This document shows, piece after piece, positions 27,780 through 32,866 of a DNA stretch of 32,866 nucleotides. The DNA is from an uncultured Bacilli bacterium. Lineage in GTDB: Bacteria > Bacillota_I > Bacilli_A > RF39 > UBA660. Where the stretch lies: assembly GCA_947581715.1 (NCBI GenBank), contig CANPVK010000005.1, positions 1 through 32,866 on the forward strand. Direction: 5' to 3'. Each line of letters opens with the position of its first letter. The first letter of the stretch is position 1. Position numbers and translations under genes: made by a program. The notes beneath the pieces are model-generated. The model did not search any database. It had not been told where the DNA came from and worked only from the letters and a program-made list of their open reading frames with translations.

Positions 27780-27917
27780 ATATACCTCCAGTAACTTCTA
27801 CTATATTGTATTTATTTTGAAAACATTCGTTCTTTATTTCTAAATCTAATATATCATAATTTAAAAAAATAATCATTTAATTTTAAAGATTTTACAAAGA
27901 ATATAAAAAAAGAAATT

Positions 27918-28448
27918 CTACAAAAAATAACTAATTCCTAGAAAAATTAAAATAAAAGAACCAATCAATGTAGTAATATTTCCAAACCGATTCTGTAATT
28001 TTTTCCCAAGTAAAGCCCCTAAATAAGTAAAAATACCACTAACGAAAGAAAAAATAAAACATGGTAAAATAATATTAATCCCCATAGCACCAAAACCTAT
28101 TCCAATGGAAAAACTATCAATACTAACAGTAAAGGCAAAAAAGAAAACAGAATAAATACTAGTTAATAATTTTACTTTCTCCTCTTCTTTTAAAGAAAGT
28201 AACATTTGAATTCCCAATATAACAAAAATAACCCCAACTAATATTTCTGGATCAATAGGAATTAATTTTAAAATAAATTCTCCTATTTGATAACCTAAAA
28301 TTGGCATAAAGAAATGAAAAACGCCAACCATGATACTCATCAGTTTTCTCATACTACTTTTCAAATCTAAAGTACCATAAATCATAGCCAAAGAAAAAGC
28401 ATCCATACTAAGTCCAATTGCCAAAACGAAAAGAATGAATAATGACAT
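27918..28448 (-). CDS. MntP/YtaF-like membrane transporter
   Basis: Two-repeat architecture: AIGLSMDAFSLAMIYG and TVSIDSFSIGIGFGAMG. Confidence 0.82.
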   Translation of the reverse strand: MSLFILFVLAIGLSMDAFSLAMIYGTLDLKSSMRKLMSIMVGVFHFFMPILGYQIGEFILKLIPIDPEILVGVIFVILGIQMLLSLKEEEKVKLLTSIYSVFFFAFTVSIDSFSIGIGFGAMGINIILPCFIFSFVSGIFTYLGALLGKKLQNRFGNITTLIGSFILIFLGISYFL

Positions 28449-28481
28449 AAAAAAGCCTCCTACTTAAGAATATGTAGAAGG
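28449..28481 (-). terminator. Terminator-like hairpin overlapping the Shine-Dalgarno of the MntP/YtaF-like gene
   Basis: Minus strand CCTTCTAC ATATTCTTAA GTAGGAGG C TTTTTT ATG; the 3' arm contains GGAGG and the T tract abuts the start codon. Confidence 0.7.
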
Positions 28482-28482
28482 T

Positions 28483-29232
28483 CTAAAGTTTTATTCGTTT
28501 TCTTTTTTGATAAATAACTGGTTGAAAACCTAATTCTTTTGTAATCAATTCTGCCTGTTCCAAATTACTTACTAATTCGTTTTCTCGATGAGCATCTGTT
28601 CCAAGCACAATTTCATTTTTGATAAGCTTATATCTAACTAATTTTTCTAAACTTGGAAAAGTATTCAAATGACATCTTCTTTCAGCAGAAGTATTCATTT
28701 CTAATATCATATCATATTCTTTCAACAAAGAAAAAATATCCGAAAGTTGCCTATAAAAACTATAATCCTTTCCATAATACCGATTAATATAATCTAAATG
28801 GCCTACTACATCAATTTGATTTGCTTGAATCATCTTAATAACTTCTTTATAATAACGATAATAAACATCTTCTCTTTCGTATTTAGACTCTGCATTTCGA
28901 GGAATGGAATGAATACTTCCCATAATAAAATCTAAATCCTCAACTTTTTCTAATTCCTTTACCTCATCTGGATACCAATGAGGCTCAGAAATTTCTACTG
29001 CTTTTAATAAAATTAACTTTCCTTGATACAATTGGTTAATATGGTTAATTTCTTCATTTCGTATATTTAATCTTTTAATAACACTTAAAACATCCTCTCG
29101 ATCAAATTCAACATGATCAGTAATAGCCCCATACGAAATATGATTTTCAACTAAAATATGAGCAATAGTATCTAAATTTAATTTAGAATCCCAAGAATAA
29201 CTAGAATGAATATGCATATTTTGTCTTATCAC
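28483..29232 (-). CDS. PHP-domain phosphoesterase (HisK-type histidinol-phosphatase-like)
   Basis: NMHIHSSYSWDSKLN; GAITDHVEFD; FIMGSIHSIP; VVGHLDYINRYYG; MNTSAERR; LGTDAHRE. The GTG at 29230-29232 is spaced better from AAGAGG than the ORF-track GTG at 29241. Confidence 0.85.
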   Translation of the reverse strand: MIRQNMHIHSSYSWDSKLNLDTIAHILVENHISYGAITDHVEFDREDVLSVIKRLNIRNEEINHINQLYQGKLILLKAVEISEPHWYPDEVKELEKVEDLDFIMGSIHSIPRNAESKYEREDVYYRYYKEVIKMIQANQIDVVGHLDYINRYYGKDYSFYRQLSDIFSLLKEYDMILEMNTSAERRCHLNTFPSLEKLVRYKLIKNEIVLGTDAHRENELVSNLEQAELITKELGFQPVIYQKRKRIKL

Positions 29233-29262
29233 AGCAAACACCTCTTAAAATTTATTATAAAT

Positions 29263-29793
29263 TTATTTCAAATATTTGTCGATAAGTTCTTTAATAAAAA
29301 ACTGGTATTCTACTTCTGTTGTTTCTTCTGTTTCCTCGGCTTCTAACAAACACAATGGAGGAAATAACACACACCACCAATTATCTCCTAATCCATCCCC
29401 AAGAGTAACCACTAATGATTCATAATAACCATCTTCATATTTAACCCCCTTATATATTTTTTCTGGAAAATAATGAAGTCCATAACGAACCGCATAAGTA
29501 GATGTAATTTGATTGGACAATAAAGTGTCTTCTACAATTTCTTCATATTGGCTTACATTTGATTGAAGTTGATGTCTTGCATCTAATAAATTATCTATTT
29601 CACTAACATCTTTCACAAGTTGCTTTTGAATCTGATTTCGAACTAATATCTTGGTCTTTTGATCTTCCTTACTATTACTATTCGCAATAACTCGAAAACG
29701 AATAGCCTCCGGAGGAATTAAAATTTCTTTTGATTCCTGCATAAAAAATCCCAATGTAATAAACAAAGCTATCAAAATAATAATTTTTTTCAT
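29263..29793 (-). CDS. spoIIR: Stage II sporulation protein R
   Basis: IPPEAIRFRVIANSNSKEDQKTKILVRNQI ... YFPEKIYKGVKYEDGYYESLVVTLGDGLGDNWWCVLFPPLCLLEAEE, characteristic of SpoIIR. Confidence 0.93.
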   Translation of the reverse strand: MKKIIILIALFITLGFFMQESKEILIPPEAIRFRVIANSNSKEDQKTKILVRNQIQKQLVKDVSEIDNLLDARHQLQSNVSQYEEIVEDTLLSNQITSTYAVRYGLHYFPEKIYKGVKYEDGYYESLVVTLGDGLGDNWWCVLFPPLCLLEAEETEETTEVEYQFFIKELIDKYLK

Positions 29794-29896
29794 TCAATCA
29801 CCCTCTGCTTATATCTTGATAGAAATTGATATGTTTTATACAAGAATTGATTCATTCATAAAAGAATCACGTTAAAACTTAAAAAATAGGAAAAAG

Positions 29897-29926
29897 AAAA
29901 AAGGCATTTTTTAAAATGTCTTTTTT
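29897..29926 (-). terminator. Intrinsic terminator downstream of prmC
   Basis: AAAAAGGCATTTTTTAAAATGTCTTTTTT; stem with G-U pairing and T/A tracts. Confidence 0.55.
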
Positions 29927-30076
29927 ACTAATATTTATATACAAATATTCATAGTTTTACAGAAATCACTTTTCACCAAAATTTTAGAATAATATCATAT
30001 AACACGAATAATTAATAATTATTCCGAATTCATATCTTTATTCATAAATTTAAAATTAAGCACACCAACAGTTTTT

Positions 30077-30898
30077 TTATTTTTGAAAAATAAAAATCAT
30101 ACGATCCCTTCCCTGCAAATCTTTCTTTGCTTCAATCGTAGCAGTAGGAAGAGTAGTTTTAGCCAAAGTAACAATTGCCTCCCTTTGATCTTCTCCAATT
30201 TCTAAAGCGATTAAAAAAGAAGCAGAAACACAAGAAAGTGCTTTCAAAAAAATCTTTCGATAATAATCCAAACCATCTTCTCCACCATATAAAGCAAGAG
30301 GTGGTTCATTTTGAGATACCAAAGGATCAATTTTTTCTAAATCACAAAGATAAGGAGGATTCGAAATAATAACATCAAATTTTTCATGAATATTTTCTAA
30401 CATATCTCCTTCTATAAAAGAAACAGAAACCCCTAAATTGTTAGCATTTTTTTTAGCTACTTCTAAAGCAAGTGGACTAATATCTAATAATGTAACATTC
30501 AAAGAAGGAATTTTTTTCTTTAAAGTAATTCCTATACAGCCACTACCACATCCCAAATCAATCACTTTTAAATCACGATGATCAAATAATTTTTCAATAT
30601 AAGACAAAGTATTCTCTACTAATTCTTCCGTTTCAAATCTAGGAATCAATACATTTTCATCAACCAAAAAAGAATATCCATAAAAATTAACATTCCCAAT
30701 CACATATTGAATTGGCTTATTTTCCATTAATTTTTGAATTTTTTGCTGATACAACAAAACACAATTATCATCTACTTTTTGATCTAAAATAGTAAGAAGT
30801 TCAAGAGTGCCAACTCCTAATATGTCAGCTAAAATCATTTTAGCATGAGTGGAATGAACATACTTTTTGCCTTCTATAATTAATTCTTCTACTGTCAT
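30077..30898 (-). CDS. prmC: Peptide chain release factor N(5)-glutamine methyltransferase
   Basis: VLIPRFETEELVENTL; VIDLGCGSGCIGITLKK; FDVIISNPPYLCDLEKI; LALYGGEDGLDYYRKI. Confidence 0.96.
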   Translation of the reverse strand: MTVEELIIEGKKYVHSTHAKMILADILGVGTLELLTILDQKVDDNCVLLYQQKIQKLMENKPIQYVIGNVNFYGYSFLVDENVLIPRFETEELVENTLSYIEKLFDHRDLKVIDLGCGSGCIGITLKKKIPSLNVTLLDISPLALEVAKKNANNLGVSVSFIEGDMLENIHEKFDVIISNPPYLCDLEKIDPLVSQNEPPLALYGGEDGLDYYRKIFLKALSCVSASFLIALEIGEDQREAIVTLAKTTLPTATIEAKKDLQGRDRMIFIFQK

Positions 30899-30900
30899 TT

Positions 30901-31134
30901 TTATTCCTTAATTAAATGAAAGATATATGTATCAAGTGGTTTATAAATAGAGTCTGTTAATTGTTTCTTCAACATTTTAATATCTTTTGTAGCAATATGT
31001 TTTGTTTCCATTCCACATCGTGGACATATCATTGATTTTTGTAAAACAATATAAGGTGCGTTTCCAAGATACCCCAAATCAGTACGAACTTGTACTTTTC
31101 CACACCTTAAACAAATAGCCATTTGTTTATTCAT
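30901..31134 (-). CDS. Small zinc-ribbon protein
   Basis: 77 aa, ICLRCGK ... MICPRCGME (two CxxC knuckles). Lies between and coupled with prfA and prmC. Confidence 0.82.
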   Translation of the reverse strand: MNKQMAICLRCGKVQVRTDLGYLGNAPYIVLQKSMICPRCGMETKHIATKDIKMLKKQLTDSIYKPLDTYIFHLIKE

Positions 31135-32191
31135 TGGAATCCCCCATCAACTTTCTTTTTTGATCTTCCTCAATCAAAGCTTCAATCAATTCATCTAAAC
31201 TACCATTCATAATCCTATCAAGATTATTAGTAGTATAGCCAATTCTATGATCTGTCACACGATTTTGAGGATAATTATATGTTCTAATTTTTTCAGCACG
31301 ATTTCCTGTGCCAATCTTATTCCTTCTTTCAGTTCCTAATTCTTGTTCTTGTCTCTGTAGTTCTTGTTCATAAAGCCTAGCTTTTAGTACTTTCATAGCT
31401 TGCTCTTTATTTTGAATTTGACTTCTCTCATTTTGACAAGTTACTACCGTATTCGTAGGAAGATGAGTAATACGAACAGCAGAATCGGTAGTATTGACCC
31501 CTTGTCCACCACATCCACTAGAACGATAAATATCAATTCTTAAGTCGCTTGGATTAATTTCAATATTAACATCTTCAACTTCTGGCATTACTAAAACAGT
31601 AGCAGTAGAGGTTTGAATTCTTCCTTGAGATTCTGTTTCAGGAACTCTTTGTACACGATGAGAACCACTTTCATATTTTAATTTAGAGTAAGCTCCATCT
31701 CCTTTTACCATAAATTCAATCTGGGAAAAACCTCCAGCTTCTCCTTCTTCTGCATTAATCAGTTCTGTTTTAAACCCTTGTTTTTCGGCATATCTAGAAT
31801 ACATACGATACAAATCACCAGCAAAAATATTGGCTTCATCACCACCAGCAGCACCACGTATTTCCACAATAACATTTTTATCATCATTAGGATCTTTTGG
31901 AATTAATAAAATTTCTAATTTCTCTTCCAAATTCTTTTTCTGTTCTTCCAAAGATACTAATTCTTCTTTCGCTAATTCTCCCATTTCAGGATCTTTTACC
32001 ATATCTTCCGTATCAATAATATCATGAAGTACTTTTTGGTACTCATGAAAAGTATGAACTGTCTCTTCTAAATCACTAGCCTCTTTAGATAAAGATTTCA
32101 TTTTGTTTCTGTCATTATATACTTCTGGTTTCGCTAATTCATTTTGTAATTCTTGATATTTCTTTTCGATTACTTCTAATCTTCCTATCAT
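31127..32191 (-). CDS. prfA: Peptide chain release factor 1
   Basis: VIVEIRGAAGGDEANIFAGDLYRMYSRYAEKQGFK; YRSSGCGGQGVNTTDSAVRITHLPT (GGQ); GTERRNKIGTGNRAEKIRTYNYPQNRVTDHRIGYT. Confidence 0.97.
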   Translation of the reverse strand: MIGRLEVIEKKYQELQNELAKPEVYNDRNKMKSLSKEASDLEETVHTFHEYQKVLHDIIDTEDMVKDPEMGELAKEELVSLEEQKKNLEEKLEILLIPKDPNDDKNVIVEIRGAAGGDEANIFAGDLYRMYSRYAEKQGFKTELINAEEGEAGGFSQIEFMVKGDGAYSKLKYESGSHRVQRVPETESQGRIQTSTATVLVMPEVEDVNIEINPSDLRIDIYRSSGCGGQGVNTTDSAVRITHLPTNTVVTCQNERSQIQNKEQAMKVLKARLYEQELQRQEQELGTERRNKIGTGNRAEKIRTYNYPQNRVTDHRIGYTTNNLDRIMNGSLDELIEALIEEDQKRKLMGDSNE

Positions 32192-32218
32192 AAAATCAAT
32201 CCTTTCTATTTTCTAGTA

Positions 32219-32665
32219 TTAAAAAGTGTAATTTAATTTTCTTTCCAATACATTGATTTTTTCTTGATCACTACGAACGTCTTCTTTTACTTTTTCTAAT
32301 ATTTCATCCTCATGAAGAGTAGGATTTTGATTCGCATATTGAAGCCATAAATCACGAATTTCCTGAAGCCTTCCTAATCTTTGTTCCTCCATTGCTCCAT
32401 TGGAATAACGCGTTTTTTTATAATAAACAGCATCTATACAAGGAAGATAAGAATCTAATACTTTTTCCCCACAAAATAAACACATTTCCTCTACTGCATC
32501 ACGATAAGGATAAGAACCATGAAACCCTAAAATAACCTTAACATGATTACAAGTTTTTTGTTGCTTCTCAATTTCTTCTTTTACCATTTTTAACTGTTTT
32601 TCTAAGCGAATTTGATTTTTTAATAGCGCCTCATTATATTTTAACATGAAAATTCTATTTTTCAT
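32219..32665 (-). CDS. Hypothetical protein with coiled coil and a possible CxxC zinc site
   Basis: ORF from MKNRIFMLKYNEALL (SD AGGTGGTG), with CNHVKVILGFHG ... MCLFCGEKVLDSYLPC. Confidence 0.7.
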   Translation of the reverse strand: MKNRIFMLKYNEALLKNQIRLEKQLKMVKEEIEKQQKTCNHVKVILGFHGSYPYRDAVEEMCLFCGEKVLDSYLPCIDAVYYKKTRYSNGAMEEQRLGRLQEIRDLWLQYANQNPTLHEDEILEKVKEDVRSDQEKINVLERKLNYTF

Positions 32666-32757
32666 AAAACACCACCTATTCGAAACAAATTTCATGATGA
32701 TATCAGATTTTTATAACAAACCTACTAACTAGGAATATTTCAATAACCCTTATTATA

Positions 32758-32866
32758 TCACTTTTCCTGATTTTGTATATTTTTTTGTGCTTGCACTACG
32801 GTAATTGCCACAACACCCACAATATCATCCACACTACAACCTCTAGATAAATCATTAACAGGATAG
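32758..32866 (-). CDS. pta: Phosphate acetyltransferase, C-terminal end (runs off the right edge)
   Basis: Minus-strand translation YPVNDLSRGCSVDDIVGVVAITVVQAQKNIQNQEK*, matching the Pta C-terminal motif PVNDLSRGC...VAITAVQAQ. Stop at 32758-32760; absent from the ORF track because it is short. Confidence 0.88.
   Translation of the reverse strand, partial: YPVNDLSRGCSVDDIVGVVAITVVQAQKNIQNQEK

Noticed and set aside
29794-29870. Possible sigma-F type promoter upstream of spoIIR
   Set aside because: GTATA is present but the -10-like match is poor and the spacing is off by my count; cannot be supported by eye.
30006-30024. Perfect palindrome GAATAATTAATAATTATTC in the spoIIR-prmC intergenic region
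   Set aside because: All-AT core in very AT-rich DNA; no link to a regulator or gene start, so chance cannot be excluded.
31127-32191. Cys before GGQ in PrfA (SGCGGQGVNTT)
   Set aside because: The position before GGQ varies among RF1 proteins; GGQ itself and the surrounding signature are intact.
1-32866. CRISPR arrays, tRNA or rRNA genes, integrases, prophage genes
   Set aside because: Looked for regular spaced repeats, cloverleaf-like sequences and phage/integrase ORFs; none seen.

Overview
This window comes from a low-GC, Firmicutes/Mycoplasmatota-like genome; taxonomy is inferred from composition and gene content. It has two blocks of mostly minus-strand genes flanking a plus-strand accessory block at about 10.7-17.9 kb. 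The left minus block holds ung (partial), an AGCS symporter, an XRE regulator, an LtaS-like sulfatase, an interrupted Rpn/PD-(D/E)XK gene, and an ABC transporter plus two-component module. The plus block holds an adenylate-forming enzyme, a 7TM hybrid histidine kinase with REC and HPt domains, a RelB/YafQ-type toxin-antitoxin pair, and a two-gene unit of a short M3-like metallopeptidase and an unknown protein. The right minus block holds a large protein with an FGE/C-type-lectin-like C-terminus, rlmH, a YycJ-like MBL hydrolase, a LysM-G5-M23 protein, dnaB, rplI, a standalone DHH phosphodiesterase, an SGNH hydrolase, murA, an MntP/YtaF-like transporter, a PHP phosphatase, spoIIR, prmC, a zinc ribbon, prfA, a hypothetical protein and pta (partial). 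The best leads are: in-frame TAA codons that interrupt the Rpn gene (codon 19) and cut the YafQ toxin just before its catalytic-His motif; the adenylate-ligase/7TM-kinase pair; the FGE-like protein that resembles a DGR target without a visible reverse transcriptase; a minimal GdpP-like DHH protein in the gdpP-rplI-dnaB neighbourhood; and terminator-like hairpins overlapping or abutting the next gene's ribosome-binding site. I found no rRNA, tRNA or CRISPR array. All family calls are from reading motifs; no searches were run.
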